From contig NZ_RFLY01000003.1 in NCBI RefSeq assembly GCF_003697345.1, positions 124,001 through 188,000 on the forward strand: a stretch of 64,000 nt of DNA, in the 5' to 3' direction. Positions 1-9,126 of the stretch are shown one piece after another. Each line of letters starts with the position of its first letter. Within the stretch, counting starts at the first letter, position 1. Under the pieces are notes generated by a model. It was not told the DNA's origin. It did no database searches and saw only the letters and a list, made by a program, of their open reading frames with translations. The stretch is from Solilutibacter pythonis (GTDB taxonomy: Bacteria > Pseudomonadota > Gammaproteobacteria > Xanthomonadales > Xanthomonadaceae). The translations under genes were made by a program, and so were the position numbers.

Positions 1-40
1 GAGTAAGAAAGCCGAGCGCGTGGAGGAACGCCCGCATCAT
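1..40 (-). CDS. cobS: Adenosylcobinamide-GDP ribazoletransferase, first codons only
   Basis: Only the first 13 codons are in the window, reading [13 protein letters not shown] on the minus strand. The gene runs off the left edge. The ATG overlaps the stop of cobC in an ATGA junction. A short basic start followed by a hydrophobic LxFLT stretch is typical of CobS, the integral membrane enzyme that joins adenosylcobinamide-GDP to alpha-ribazole to make cobalamin. Its place at the end of a cobU-cobT-cobC run supports the call. The identification rests on context plus 13 residues; a different membrane protein cannot be excluded. Confidence 0.7.
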   Translation of the reverse strand, partial: MMRAFLHALGFLT

Positions 41-618
41 GGCGCCCGTGGCAGGCGGCGCGGTGCGCGAACGCTCCACGGCAGGCGGTGCAGGCCCGCA
101 TGCGGCACGTCGATCCCCGCCATGTCACCGTAATCGCGGCCTTCCGCCAGACAGCGCAGCAGGCGGATGGCCCCGCCATGGGTCACGACCAGGACGCGTT
201 CGCCGGCTTGCGGCATGGCCGCGTCCAACGCGGCGCACAGGCGCTCGCCGAACTGGTGGAAGGTTTCGCCGCCGGGCGGCGGGTTCGCCACCGGGTCGCG
301 CCAGAACGCGGCCAGCGCTTCGCCCTGTTCTTCCGCCAGGGTCTCGATCGGCACGCCCTGCCAATCGCCGAAATGGTATTCGGCCAGCCGCGCATCGATG
401 CTCAGGGCAAGCCCGCGCCGGGCGGCCAGTTCGCGGGCGAACCCGGCACAGCGGCGCAACGACGAAGAGACGATGCGGTCCCACGCATGCCCGGCCACGG
501 CCGCGCGCAACTGTGCCCAGCCCTGCTCGGTGAGCGCGTCGTCGAGTTGGCCGCGATAGCTTTTCTGGCCGGTATCGCCATGCCGCAACAGGTCGAAGCC
601 GGGCGCGATGGCGCTCAT
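37..618 (-). CDS. cobC: Alpha-ribazole phosphatase (histidine phosphatase family)
   Basis: A 193-residue histidine phosphatase. The catalytic RHG motif lies near residue 12 (LLRHGDT), and a second conserved histidine occurs in VVTHGGAIR towards the C-terminus. In cobalamin assembly this family removes the phosphate of alpha-ribazole-5'-phosphate or of cobalamin-phosphate. A much longer open frame exists upstream, but the start chosen is the ATG at 618, which overlaps the cobT stop as ATGA and sits immediately before the RHG domain. Phosphoglycerate mutase-like enzymes with other substrates share the fold; the cob gene neighbours give the assignment. Confidence 0.88.
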   Translation of the reverse strand: MSAIAPGFDLLRHGDTGQKSYRGQLDDALTEQGWAQLRAAVAGHAWDRIVSSSLRRCAGFARELAARRGLALSIDARLAEYHFGDWQGVPIETLAEEQGEALAAFWRDPVANPPPGGETFHQFGERLCAALDAAMPQAGERVLVVTHGGAIRLLRCLAEGRDYGDMAGIDVPHAGLHRLPWSVRAPRRLPRAP

Positions 619-1661
619 GCTTCGGAGACGCCGGCCTCGGCGAACGTCGCCATGCCCTTGTGCAGCGCGCAGGCCAGCCGCAGCAAAGGCACCGCCACCG
701 CCGCGCCGCTGGCCTCGCCGAGGCGCATGTCCAGATCGAGCAGCGCACGCGCCCGCAACGCATCCAGCAGGCGACCGTGCCCGCGCTCCTGCGAACGGTG
801 CGCGTACAGCAGCCAATCCGCCACTTGCGGCTGGATGCGCACGGCGGCGAGCGCGGCGGCGGTGGCGATGAACCCATCCACCAGCACCGGCAGCCCTTCC
901 TGCGCGGCGGCGATGTAGGCGCCGGCGAGCGCGGCGATCTCGAAGCCGCCGAGCCGGCGCAGCATTTCCCGCGCGCTTCCGGCATCGCCGTGCAAGGCCA
1001 GCGCGCGGGCGACGACTTCGGCCTTGCGCTGGATGCCGGCGGCGTCCAGGCCGGTGCCCGCGCCCGCCAGCGCCCCCGGCGCCAATCCAAGCAGGGCGCA
1101 CGCCAGGGCGGTGGCGGCGGTGGTGTTGGCGATACCCATTTCGCCGCCGATGAACATCTGCGCCTTCGCCAACCTGGCCTCGCGCACGCTGTCCCGGCCC
1201 GCCACCAGCGCGACGGCGAATTGCGCATCGCTCATCGCCGCCTGTTTACAGAAATTGGATGAACTCGGCGCGATGACCGCGCGGCGGACGCCCTCGATTT
1301 CGCCGGGGTCGTTGACCGTGCCCAGGTTGACCACCTCCAGCCGCGCGCCCAGTTGCCGGGCCAACACGCTGATCGCCGCCCCGCCCCTGGTGAAGTTGCG
1401 CACCATCTCGCCGGTGACCGCCTGCGGGAAAGCGGATACGCCTTCTTCCGCCACGCCATGGTCGGCGACGAACACGCTGATCCAGACCCGATCGATGGCC
1501 GGCCGCTCCGTGTGCTGCAAGGCGGCCAGCCGGATGGCGGCGGTTTCCAGCATGCCCAGCGAACCCGGCGGCTTGGTCAGGCGGGTCTGCCGCATGCGCG
1601 CGGCCTCGTGGATGAATTCATCGGGCGATGCGCAGGGCGCATCCAGCCAATCAGGCAACAT
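615..1661 (-). CDS. cobT: Nicotinate-nucleotide--dimethylbenzimidazole phosphoribosyltransferase
   Basis: A 348-residue CobT. It transfers the phosphoribosyl group of nicotinate mononucleotide to 5,6-dimethylbenzimidazole, giving alpha-ribazole-5'-phosphate for the lower ligand of B12. The N-terminal TKPPGSLG, the central glycine-rich [11 protein letters not shown] and [12 protein letters not shown] segments, and the C-terminal RLGEASGAA, which carries the expected catalytic glutamate, all fit the family, as does the length. It overlaps cobU by 11 bases and cobC by 4, so translational coupling is likely. Confidence 0.95.
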   Translation of the reverse strand: MLPDWLDAPCASPDEFIHEAARMRQTRLTKPPGSLGMLETAAIRLAALQHTERPAIDRVWISVFVADHGVAEEGVSAFPQAVTGEMVRNFTRGGAAISVLARQLGARLEVVNLGTVNDPGEIEGVRRAVIAPSSSNFCKQAAMSDAQFAVALVAGRDSVREARLAKAQMFIGGEMGIANTTAATALACALLGLAPGALAGAGTGLDAAGIQRKAEVVARALALHGDAGSAREMLRRLGGFEIAALAGAYIAAAQEGLPVLVDGFIATAAALAAVRIQPQVADWLLYAHRSQERGHGRLLDALRARALLDLDMRLGEASGAAVAVPLLRLACALHKGMATFAEAGVSEA

Positions 1662-2178
1662 CGGGCTTTCCTTTCAGGTAAAGCGGCAATCCCGCCGCGA
1701 CGAACACCACGCGCTCGCAGCGCGCGGCGATTTGCTGGTGCAGGCGCCCGGCCTCGTCGACGAAGCGGCGCGACAGCGCCCCCATCGGCACGATTCCCAG
1801 CCCCACTTCGTTGCTGACGAAAACGACCACCCCCGGCAAGGCCGGGAGGGCCGCGAGCAGCGCATCGTACTCGCACGCATGCCGGGCTTCATCCTCCAGG
1901 CCCAGCAGGTTGGACAGCCACAGCGTCAGGCAATCGACCAGCAGCAGGCGGTCATCCGCGGCGTTCGCGCACAGCGCGCGGGCCAGCGCGAGCGGCTCTT
2001 CGACCAGCCCCCACCCGGCCGGACGCCGCGCGCGATGATGCGCGATGCGCGCGCGCATTTCGCCATCGAGCGGCTCGGAAGTGGCGACGTAGACGACCTC
2101 GCGGCCGCTCTCCAGCGCCCAGGCTTCGGCCAGTGCGCTCTTTCCCGAACGCGCGCCACCGAGAATCAGGGATTTCAT
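1651..2178 (-). CDS. cobU: Bifunctional adenosylcobinamide kinase / adenosylcobinamide-phosphate guanylyltransferase
   Basis: A 175-residue CobU/CobP. It phosphorylates adenosylcobinamide and then transfers GMP to activate the nucleotide-loop precursor. The P-loop GGARSGKS begins at residue 7. [10 protein letters not shown] supplies the guanylylated histidine region, and [11 protein letters not shown] is the family signature. The open frame continues far upstream, but the ATG at 2178 directly precedes the P-loop and overlaps the cobQ stop (ATGA). The cytoplasmic enzyme acts on the products of CbiB and feeds CobS. Confidence 0.94.
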   Translation of the reverse strand: MKSLILGGARSGKSALAEAWALESGREVVYVATSEPLDGEMRARIAHHRARRPAGWGLVEEPLALARALCANAADDRLLLVDCLTLWLSNLLGLEDEARHACEYDALLAALPALPGVVVFVSNEVGLGIVPMGALSRRFVDEAGRLHQQIAARCERVVFVAAGLPLYLKGKPDVA

Positions 2179-3644
2179 GCGCGCACTCCGGCCAGCCGTT
2201 CCAGCAGGGCGACATCCAGATGCGCTTCCACCGCGTCGGCCAACCGTTCGATGCCGGCTTCGCGCAGGGCGCGCAAGTCGAGCGGCCCGGCCCCGGCGCA
2301 CCCCGCCCAGGCCAGGATCGCGGCCAACGCCTCCGGCGTATCGAACACGCCATGCAGATAGGTGGCGAAGATCTGGCCGTCCGCCGACAACGCGCCATCG
2401 GCGCGCCCATCCTCGAGCATGACCGGCGCGGCGGCCAGCCCGGCGCCACGGCTGACGCCGCAATGGATTTCGTAGCCGCGCACGGCGGCCTCGTGCCCCG
2501 CCAGCCGCAGCGTGCCTTGCGTGTTGCATAACTGTTTGCGGGCCTCCAGCACGGTCTCGAAATCCAGCCAGCCCAGCCCGTCGCTGCCGCCCGGTTCGCC
2601 TTCGAGGCCCAACGGGTCGTGGATCGCTCGCCCCAGCATCTGCAAGCCGCCGCAGATGCCGATCAGCTTGCCGCCATAACGCAGGTGTTTTTGCAGCACG
2701 GCCACCCAGCCATTGGCGCGCAGCCAGGCCAGATCGGCGCGGGTGGATTTCGAGCCCGGCAGGACGATCAGGTCGCAAGGCGGCGCAATTTCGCCAGCAC
2801 CGACAAAACACAGCTCGACGTCGGGGTGCGCGCGCAGGGCATCGAAATCGGTGTGATTGCTGATGCGCGGCAAGGCCGGCACCACCACGCGCAACGCCGC
2901 CGCCGGCTTATCCGCCGGCAGGCGCGGCAGTGCATCCTCGGCATCCAGATGGAGCCCGTGCAGATACGGCAACACGCCGATGACCGGCTTGCCGGTTTCC
3001 CGCGTCAGCCAATCCAGGCCGGGTCGCAGGAGCGCGACGTCGCCGCGGAAACGGTTGATGACGAAACCCGCCACCCGCGCGCGTTCGCGCTCCGACAACA
3101 GCGCCAGCGTGCCCACCAGATGGGCGAACACTCCGCCGCGATCGATGTCGGCGATCAGGATCACCGGGCAATCCACCGCTTCGGCATAGCCCATGTTGGC
3201 GATGTCGTGCGCGCGCAGGTTGATCTCCGCCGGGCTGCCCGCCCCTTCGACCAACAGCAGCTCGCAGCGCTCGACCAGGCGCGCGTGCGAAGCCATCACC
3301 GCCTCGAACGCCACGCGCTTGTATTGGTGGTAGCCCACCGCATCCATGTTGCCGACCGCGCGCCCATGCACGATGACCTGCGCGCCGGTATCGGTATTGG
3401 GCTTGAGCAGCACCGGGTTGAAATCAAAGCGCGGCGCGATGCGCGCGGCCTCGGCCTGCACCGCCTGGGCGCGGCCGATTTCCCCGCCATCCACGGTCAC
3501 GGCGGAGTTGAGCGCCATGTTCTGCGGCTTGAACGGCGCCACCTTGACGCCGCGCCGCGCGGCCCAGCGGCAAAGCGCCGTGACCAGCGCGCTCTTGCCC
3601 GCATCCGACGTGCAACCCTGCACCATCAGCACGCGCGCGCTCAC
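2175..3644 (-). CDS. cobQ: Cobyric acid synthase
   Basis: A 489-residue CobQ/CbiP, the glutamine-dependent amidase that converts adenosylcobyrinic acid a,c-diamide to adenosylcobyric acid. The N-terminal P-loop-like ATPase part carries [11 protein letters not shown] and [11 protein letters not shown]. The C-terminal class I glutaminase part carries the nucleophile in [12 protein letters not shown] and the histidine in YLHGVFDTP. The GTG at 3644, overlapping the cobD stop as GTGA, is taken as the start; an ATG six codons downstream is possible. The enzyme is notable here because no corrin-ring synthesis genes are visible, so it may serve salvage of incomplete corrinoids. Confidence 0.93.
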   Translation of the reverse strand: MSARVLMVQGCTSDAGKSALVTALCRWAARRGVKVAPFKPQNMALNSAVTVDGGEIGRAQAVQAEAARIAPRFDFNPVLLKPNTDTGAQVIVHGRAVGNMDAVGYHQYKRVAFEAVMASHARLVERCELLLVEGAGSPAEINLRAHDIANMGYAEAVDCPVILIADIDRGGVFAHLVGTLALLSERERARVAGFVINRFRGDVALLRPGLDWLTRETGKPVIGVLPYLHGLHLDAEDALPRLPADKPAAALRVVVPALPRISNHTDFDALRAHPDVELCFVGAGEIAPPCDLIVLPGSKSTRADLAWLRANGWVAVLQKHLRYGGKLIGICGGLQMLGRAIHDPLGLEGEPGGSDGLGWLDFETVLEARKQLCNTQGTLRLAGHEAAVRGYEIHCGVSRGAGLAAAPVMLEDGRADGALSADGQIFATYLHGVFDTPEALAAILAWAGCAGAGPLDLRALREAGIERLADAVEAHLDVALLERLAGVRA

Positions 3645-4624
3645 CGGCCAAGCTCCGCCAACGCCGCGTCCAGACGCGCAAGCTCGCCGTCGTCGGCGCA
3701 CAGGCCGAAGCGCAGGCTGGCCGGCGTCTCGAACAAGCGGGTGAGAATGCCCCGGCGGCACAGCGCATCGTGCAGCCCGGCGGCGCGCGTATCGCACCGC
3801 CAATGAAAATACGCACTGGACGCGGTGGGCGTCAGGCGATGGCGACGCAGCACCTCGCCTAGTTCCGCGCTGCGCGCCCGCAACCATGCGCGCTGCGATG
3901 CCTGCCATTCGACATCGCGAAGCGCCTGCGCCACCGCCCAGCGCGAAGGCCCGGCCAGCGCCCACGGCCCGAGTTTTTCGCCGAGCTTGTCGAGAATCGC
4001 CGGGGACGCGCAGACGAACCCCGCCCGCGCGCCAGCCATGCCGAAGAACTTGCCGACCGAGCGCAGCACGACCAGACCGCCGCGCCCGGTTTCGCCGCAC
4101 AGGCTGTGCCCTGGCGTGGCGTCCATGAAGGCTTCGTCGACCACCAGCCAGCCGCCGCGCGCGGCAAGCCCGGCGTGCAGATCGAGCAATCCGGCGCTGG
4201 TGAAAGTATCGCCCCCCGGATTGTTGGGATGGATCAGTACGACGACGTCGAAGCGCACCGCCTCGGCCAGGAGCCGCGCCGCCGGCAGCGTTTCCACCGC
4301 GTGCCCGGCCTGCCGCCAGGCGTGCGCATGCTCGGCGTAGCCCGGCGCGATCACGCCCACCCGCGAAGGCCCGCGCAGCCGCGGCAAAGCCTGGATCGCC
4401 GCCTGCGAACCGGCGACCGGCAGCAATACGGGCGCGCCGTAGAAACGGCGGGCGGCGTCGATCAGGCCATCCTCGTCCTCGGGCAGCCGCTGCCAGAGGC
4501 GCGGCGGCACCGGCGGCACCGGATACGCGCGCGGGCTGATGCCGGTGGAAATATCCAGCCAACGCGCCGGCGCGATGCCATACCGATGGGCCGCGCGCAG
4601 CAAACGCCCGCCATGTTCAAGCAT
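3641..4624 (-). CDS. cobD: L-threonine-O-3-phosphate decarboxylase (CobD/CobC, PLP-dependent)
   Basis: A 327-residue fold-type I PLP enzyme related to histidinol-phosphate aminotransferase. It opens with LEHGGRL and the DISTGISP motif typical of threonine-phosphate decarboxylases of cobalamin synthesis. The PLP lysine is expected in [15 protein letters not shown]. It makes (R)-1-aminopropan-2-ol phosphate, the linker that CbiB attaches to cobyric acid. It overlaps cbiB by 8 bases and cobQ by 4. HisC is the nearest alternative, but the N-terminal motif and the neighbours argue against that. Confidence 0.9.
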   Translation of the reverse strand: MLEHGGRLLRAAHRYGIAPARWLDISTGISPRAYPVPPVPPRLWQRLPEDEDGLIDAARRFYGAPVLLPVAGSQAAIQALPRLRGPSRVGVIAPGYAEHAHAWRQAGHAVETLPAARLLAEAVRFDVVVLIHPNNPGGDTFTSAGLLDLHAGLAARGGWLVVDEAFMDATPGHSLCGETGRGGLVVLRSVGKFFGMAGARAGFVCASPAILDKLGEKLGPWALAGPSRWAVAQALRDVEWQASQRAWLRARSAELGEVLRRHRLTPTASSAYFHWRCDTRAAGLHDALCRRGILTRLFETPASLRFGLCADDGELARLDAALAELGR

Positions 4625-5582
4625 GACCGCTCCGCGCCAGCAACGCCGATCGCGCCACGCCGGCGAAAAACGAATCGAACGACAGCTCGACCAACGCGAT
4701 GCCGATCAGCCACGGCCAGACACTGCGACGCACCAGCGCCAGCGCATCGCATATCGCCCGCGCATCCGGCGCGCGGCCCGCGCCCAGCGGCGGCCGCTCG
4801 CTCATCACCCCGTGATAGGGCGCGGCACCGCCCAGCCGCACGCCGATCGCGCCCGCGCCGGCGGCCATCACCGGGCCGGCATTCGGGCTTTTCCAGCGCA
4901 CGCCTTGCCCGCGCCAGCAGCGCAGCGCGCGCCGGGTCCGGCCGCAAAGCGCGTAAGCCAGGGCGGTCAGCCGCGCCGGGATGAAATTGAGCACGTCGTC
5001 GATGCGCGCCGCCGCCCAGCCGAAGTGGCGGTATCGGTCGTTGCGGTAGCCCCACATCGCGTCCAGCGTGTTGGCCAGGCGGTAGAGCAGCGCGCCGGCG
5101 GGGCCGAGGACGGCGAACCAGAAGATCGCGCCGAATACCGCATCGGCGCCGTTTTCCAACACCGATTCGGTGGCCGCGCCCGCCACCTGCTCGGCCGAGA
5201 GCGCATCGACATCACGGCTGACCACGCGGCCAACGGCCGCGCGCGCGGCGGCGAGGTCTTCGCGCAGCAGCGCGTCGATCACCGGCCGGGCGTGCTGGCC
5301 CAGGCTTTTCAGGCCAATGGCCAGGTACAGCACCGCCACCGCGAACGGCCAGTAAAGCCAACCCGATATCGCATCCAGCCCATGCGCCGCCAGCGCGCAC
5401 AGCGCCACCCAGGGCGAGACCGCCAGCACCCACGCCAGCACGCCGGCAGCCCGCGAGTCACGGTGCCGACGCCGTTCGATACCGCCCGCCCAGCGCCCGA
5501 ACGCCACCAGCGGATGCGCACTGCGCGGCTCGCCGAGCAGTGCGTCGAGAACGATGGCGGCAAGGATCGCGGGCCAGGCCAT
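4617..5582 (-). CDS. cbiB: Adenosylcobinamide-phosphate synthase (membrane protein)
   Basis: A 321-residue integral membrane protein of the CbiB/CobD family. It attaches aminopropanol phosphate to adenosylcobyric acid. The start [19 protein letters not shown] shows the usual first helix and LDxLLGEP signature. The [11 protein letters not shown] and [21 protein letters not shown] motifs are also characteristic, and several hydrophobic helices follow. It sits between cobO and cobD, the latter supplying its substrate. Confidence 0.94.
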   Translation of the reverse strand: MAWPAILAAIVLDALLGEPRSAHPLVAFGRWAGGIERRRHRDSRAAGVLAWVLAVSPWVALCALAAHGLDAISGWLYWPFAVAVLYLAIGLKSLGQHARPVIDALLREDLAAARAAVGRVVSRDVDALSAEQVAGAATESVLENGADAVFGAIFWFAVLGPAGALLYRLANTLDAMWGYRNDRYRHFGWAAARIDDVLNFIPARLTALAYALCGRTRRALRCWRGQGVRWKSPNAGPVMAAGAGAIGVRLGGAAPYHGVMSERPPLGAGRAPDARAICDALALVRRSVWPWLIGIALVELSFDSFFAGVARSALLARSGHA

Positions 5583-5587
5583 GCCGA

Positions 5588-6205
5588 CTACAGCTCGACG
5601 CCTTTCTGCGCCTTGATCCCGGCCTTGAAGGCGTGCTTGACCAGGCGCATCTCGGTCACCGTGTCGGCCGCCTCGACCAGCGCGTCGGGCGCCCCGCGTC
5701 CGGTGATCACCACGTGCTGGCGCATGGGACGCGCGGCCAATGCGGCAAGCACCTCATCGACCTCGACATAGGTCTTGACCAGCGCGATGTTCAGCTCGTC
5801 CAGCAGGACGAAATCGAAGGAGGCATCGGCCAGCATCGCCCGGGCCATCCCCCAGGCCGCCTGCGCGGCGGCGACGTCGCGTTCGCGATCCTGGGTTTCC
5901 CAGGTGAAGCCCTCGCCCATCACGTGGTAGGCCAGTTCGTGCTCGGGGAAGCGCCGGAAAAAGGCTTCCTCCCCCGTGGAGAAACTGCCCTTGATGAACT
6001 GCACCACGCCACAGCGGAACCCGTGGCCGAGCGAGCGCGCCAGCATGCCGAAGCCGGACGAGCTCTTGCCCTTGCCGTTGCCGGTGTTGACCACCACCAC
6101 GCCCCGGTCGATGGTGGCGCGGGCGATGCGGCGATCGACCAGCGCCTTCTTCCGCTGTGCGCGCTCGCGGTGGTACGCCTCCAGGCTCAACGGCTCCTTG
6201 CCCAT
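5588..6205 (-). CDS. cobO: Cob(I)yrinic acid a,c-diamide adenosyltransferase (CobO/BtuR type)
   Basis: A 205-residue corrinoid adenosyltransferase. The P-loop [14 protein letters not shown] lies at about residues 41-54. Conserved segments QFIKGSF and LLDELNIAL (Walker B-like) follow, with [21 protein letters not shown] near the C-terminus. It transfers the 5'-deoxyadenosyl group from ATP to Co(I) corrinoids, both during assembly and for imported B12. It starts 6 bases after the stop of the BtuM-like gene and ends 5 bases before cbiB. The basic N-terminal extension is normal for this family. Confidence 0.95.
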   Translation of the reverse strand: MGKEPLSLEAYHRERAQRKKALVDRRIARATIDRGVVVVNTGNGKGKSSSGFGMLARSLGHGFRCGVVQFIKGSFSTGEEAFFRRFPEHELAYHVMGEGFTWETQDRERDVAAAQAAWGMARAMLADASFDFVLLDELNIALVKTYVEVDEVLAALAARPMRQHVVITGRGAPDALVEAADTVTEMRLVKHAFKAGIKAQKGVEL

Positions 6206-6211
6206 CGCGGT

Positions 6212-6799
6212 TCAGGCGCGGGCGATACGCGCGCCGCCACGTCCGGCGAGCGCGCTGGCCACCGCCCAGGCGGCCAGCCCCACGCCGACGTACAACGTGG
6301 CCACGCGAACGTACGACGGCCCCCATTGCCAAACCCGGGCGACGTATTGCGCCCAGTGTGGATCGGGGTAGCGCCCGCCCAGCCAGTAGAAAGCGCCATT
6401 GGAGATCAAGAAGGCCACGACCGCGGCGGCGAAACCGCAGGCCAGCGCCCCCGCCAGCGCGCCCGCCGAGCGGCCCAGGCGCGGGGCGTACAACCGGCCC
6501 GAATACCAGAGCGCGGCATACGAGAGCAGCAGGAAGCCGTAACCCGGCGTCACGCAGTGCGACTGGAGGAAATTTTCGCCGCGCAAAGTGATGGCGGTGA
6601 AGTCGATCCCCACCGCCAGCACCAGATAGGCCAGGAACCACGCATGCCGGCGCAACAGCAGGCCGCCGAGGAAGAACACCGCCATCGAGGCATCGTAGAG
6701 ATGCAGCAGCGCGCCGATGTGCTGAAACCGGGTCAAGGTCATCGCCAGGGTCAGCGCCACGCTGACGACCAGCGTCCGGCGGGGGGGGTCATTCTGCAT
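6212..6799 (-). CDS. btuM: BtuM-like solitary vitamin B12 permease (ECF S-component-like)
   Basis: A 195-residue membrane protein with about six hydrophobic helices and a very short N-terminus. From size, topology and position between btuB and cobO I read it as BtuM, a small inner-membrane B12 transporter of Gram-negative bacteria related to ECF substrate-binding subunits that works without an obvious energising module. BtuM of Thiobacillus denitrificans uses a conserved cysteine for decyanation of cyanocobalamin. Here Cys82, in QSHCVTPGYGF, lies at nearly the same position and in a conserved-looking CxTPxY context. No BtuCDF genes are in the window, which fits such a permease. The assignment is by recall and needs a profile search. 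Confidence 0.7.
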   Translation of the reverse strand: MQNDPPRRTLVVSVALTLAMTLTRFQHIGALLHLYDASMAVFFLGGLLLRRHAWFLAYLVLAVGIDFTAITLRGENFLQSHCVTPGYGFLLLSYAALWYSGRLYAPRLGRSAGALAGALACGFAAAVVAFLISNGAFYWLGGRYPDPHWAQYVARVWQWGPSYVRVATLYVGVGLAAWAVASALAGRGGARIARA

Positions 6800-6827
6800 C
6801 GTGGTGTCTCCTCGGGATGGTGCGGGC

Positions 6828-8687
6828 CTATTTCGCGCCGTTGTAACGCAGGGTCATCAGCCAGGTGCGGCCGGGCTGGTTGTAGAACTCGGCGGTTTCG
6901 TAGCGTTTGTCGAACAAGTTCTCCAGCGCCAGTTGCAGCTTCCATGCCGGGGCGAACTTCCAGCCGAAACGCAGATCGGTCGTGGCATAACCACCCAGCG
7001 GCCGACGGTTGGCGAGGTCATCATAACGCCGGCCGGTGGCCACCACGCCCGCGCCCAGTTCGAAAGCGCCGAAACCGCGATCCACGTCCACGCGCGCGCT
7101 CTGGCGGGCGCGGCGCGGCAATACCTTGCCATCGTTGGCGGCGCTGAGATTGACCGGATCGAGCCAACCAAGCGCCGCATTCACGCCCCAGCCCGCCAGT
7201 TCCACGCCAGCGGACAGTTCCACGCCGCGAATCCGCGCGCGATCGACGTTGCCGGGGGCGAAGATCGACGCATCGTAGGCGATCAGCTCGGCGATGCGGG
7301 TCTCGTAGCCCTGCAAATTCCAATGGCCCCAGCCATGATCGCCGCGCAGGCCCAGTTCGAAGCTGCGGGCGCTTTCCGGCACCAGCGCCGGGTTGCCGTA
7401 GCCGGGGTAGTAAAGCTCGTTGAAGGTCGGCGCCTTGAAAGCCGTGCCGTAGCTCGCCGCGAGGCGCAGCGCGTCGGTGAGCTGCCAGCCCCACTGCAAG
7501 CCGCCGGTCGCCTTGCCGCCGAACTGGCTGCTGTCGTCATGGCGCAGGGCCAGTTGCAGCGAGTGCTGGCCGAATGCCTGCCGCCACTGCCCGAACAGCG
7601 CGCGGTTGTCGCGGCGGCTCACGCTGTAGCGGGTGTCGCTCGCAACCTCATCGCGATACCAGTCGAAGCCGGTGACGAATTCGGCCGCCCCCAGCGCGAA
7701 ATCGGCCTGCACACCGGCCACGGTGCGATCGCTCTCGAACGTGCTGCGCCATTGGCCATCGTGGTAGTTCTGGCTATGGTCGTCGGCGCGGCCGACGTTG
7801 AAGCCCAGCTTGAAGGCGTCGCTGGCCCGGTAATTGGCCCGCGCGCCCAGCACCTGCTGGCGCACGTTGGCCTCGTTGACGAAAGAACCGTCGTAGCGGC
7901 TGCGGCCACGGGCGCTCAGCGCGTTCGCCTCGATATCCCACCGTTCGCCCAGCTCCAGGCCGCCTTGCGCGCTCAGCGAATTGTTGCGGTAGCCATCCAG
8001 GTCCGGCTCCCATACACGGCAGCCGGCCGCGCCGGGCGCCGGCCGGCCACGGCAGGCGTTGATGCCATCGGTCTGCTGGTGGGCGAAATTGAGCGAATAC
8101 CAACCCGCCCCGCCCCGGCCGGAAACGCCGACGCCGGCCTTGCGGGTGCCCAGGTTGCCCGCCGACACGCTGAGGCTCGGCGCGAACGCCTGCCGCGGGC
8201 GACGGGTGAAAATCTGGATCACGCCACCGATGGCGTCCGAGCCGTACAGGCTGGAATACGGGCCGCGCACGATCTCGATGCGCTCGATCTGCTCCACCGG
8301 CAGATCCTGCCAGGCCACGCCGCCGGAAGTGGCCGACCCCACCCGCACCCCATCGACCAGCACCAGGGTGTGGTCGGATTCGGTTCCGCGCAGGAACAAC
8401 GAAGTGTTCTTGCCCATCCCGCCGTTGTTGGCGATGGAGATGCCGGCACGCCCCTTCAACAGATCCTGCAATGAGGCCGGTTGCAGGCGCTCGATGGTCT
8501 CGCGGTCGATCACGGTGGTCGAGGCCAGGGTTTCGCGCAGCGTCTTCTCGCCACGGCTGCCCGTCACCACCACGGTGTCGAGCGATTGCGGATCGACGGC
8601 GTCGTCGGCGGAGGCATGCGCGGGCAATACGGCGGCCAGCGCCACGGCAAGCATGGCCGGACGGGCGGGAATTCGGGAAAACGTCAT
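6828..8687 (-). CDS. btuB: TonB-dependent vitamin B12 receptor
   Basis: A 619-residue outer-membrane receptor. A signal peptide ends near HASADD. The TonB box region reads DTVVVTGSR, the plug domain contains LLKGRAGISI and NGGMGKNTSLFLRGTESDHTL, and the barrel ends with the usual aromatic-containing strand (TWLMTLRYNGAK). The ATG at 8687 is chosen because it begins the signal peptide and has AGGAG upstream; the open frame itself extends further into the riboswitch. The receptor brings corrinoids across the outer membrane for the BtuM-like permease and is the first gene after the cobalamin riboswitch, so it should be repressed by adenosylcobalamin. Confidence 0.93.
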   Translation of the reverse strand: MTFSRIPARPAMLAVALAAVLPAHASADDAVDPQSLDTVVVTGSRGEKTLRETLASTTVIDRETIERLQPASLQDLLKGRAGISIANNGGMGKNTSLFLRGTESDHTLVLVDGVRVGSATSGGVAWQDLPVEQIERIEIVRGPYSSLYGSDAIGGVIQIFTRRPRQAFAPSLSVSAGNLGTRKAGVGVSGRGGAGWYSLNFAHQQTDGINACRGRPAPGAAGCRVWEPDLDGYRNNSLSAQGGLELGERWDIEANALSARGRSRYDGSFVNEANVRQQVLGARANYRASDAFKLGFNVGRADDHSQNYHDGQWRSTFESDRTVAGVQADFALGAAEFVTGFDWYRDEVASDTRYSVSRRDNRALFGQWRQAFGQHSLQLALRHDDSSQFGGKATGGLQWGWQLTDALRLAASYGTAFKAPTFNELYYPGYGNPALVPESARSFELGLRGDHGWGHWNLQGYETRIAELIAYDASIFAPGNVDRARIRGVELSAGVELAGWGVNAALGWLDPVNLSAANDGKVLPRRARQSARVDVDRGFGAFELGAGVVATGRRYDDLANRRPLGGYATTDLRFGWKFAPAWKLQLALENLFDKRYETAEFYNQPGRTWLMTLRYNGAK

Positions 8688-8814
8688 GGGAACTGCTCCT
8701 GCTGCCGCGCCCAACCGCGCGGACAAGGCCAAAGAGGAACACGTGGTCAGGGGCAGGCGGGGGCACTCGGCGAAAGCCGGCAACCGTCCGCATGCCCACC
8801 GCATGTCCGGTGAA

Positions 8815-9009
8815 CCCACAGGCCGGTCTCCGGGCTTGCGAGCCAAGTCGAGGACTTGCGGAAACGACGCCTTCCCATGCGCGACGCACAGTGGCCATGG
8901 TCGTTCCTTCACTCGCTCACCGTTGCGGGGGCAGCCCCGGATTCACGCTGACGCGCTCACCGGATTCCCGTTTCAGCCAGGCGCTTGCGCGCCTCGGCCA
9001 CCTGAGGCG
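8815..9009 (-). promoter_or_regulatory. Cobalamin (AdoCbl) riboswitch upstream of btuB
   Basis: Read on the minus strand, the leader contains the hallmarks of the class. AACGGGAATCCGGTG is followed by CTGCCCCCGCAACGG (about 8921-8937), then GCCACTGTG, GGGAAGGCG, and near 8821-8835 the B12 box as GCCCGGAGACCGGCC. A near-consensus minus 10 element TAGAAT lies at 9016-9021, which puts the RNA start at about 9009. A GC-rich hairpin sits immediately upstream of the btuB ribosome-binding site (about 8700-8725) and could mask it when B12 is bound. The boundaries are approximate. The whole btuB-to-cobS operon is the inferred target. Confidence 0.93.
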
Positions 9010-9126
9010 GGCGGGATTCTAACAGAAGCCGCATGCGGCAATGGCATCCGCCTATACCAAAATCGCATCAACCAAATGCGAAACATGTGTTAAATCGAAA
9101 CGACACCTCCACCTCACGGAATTTCG

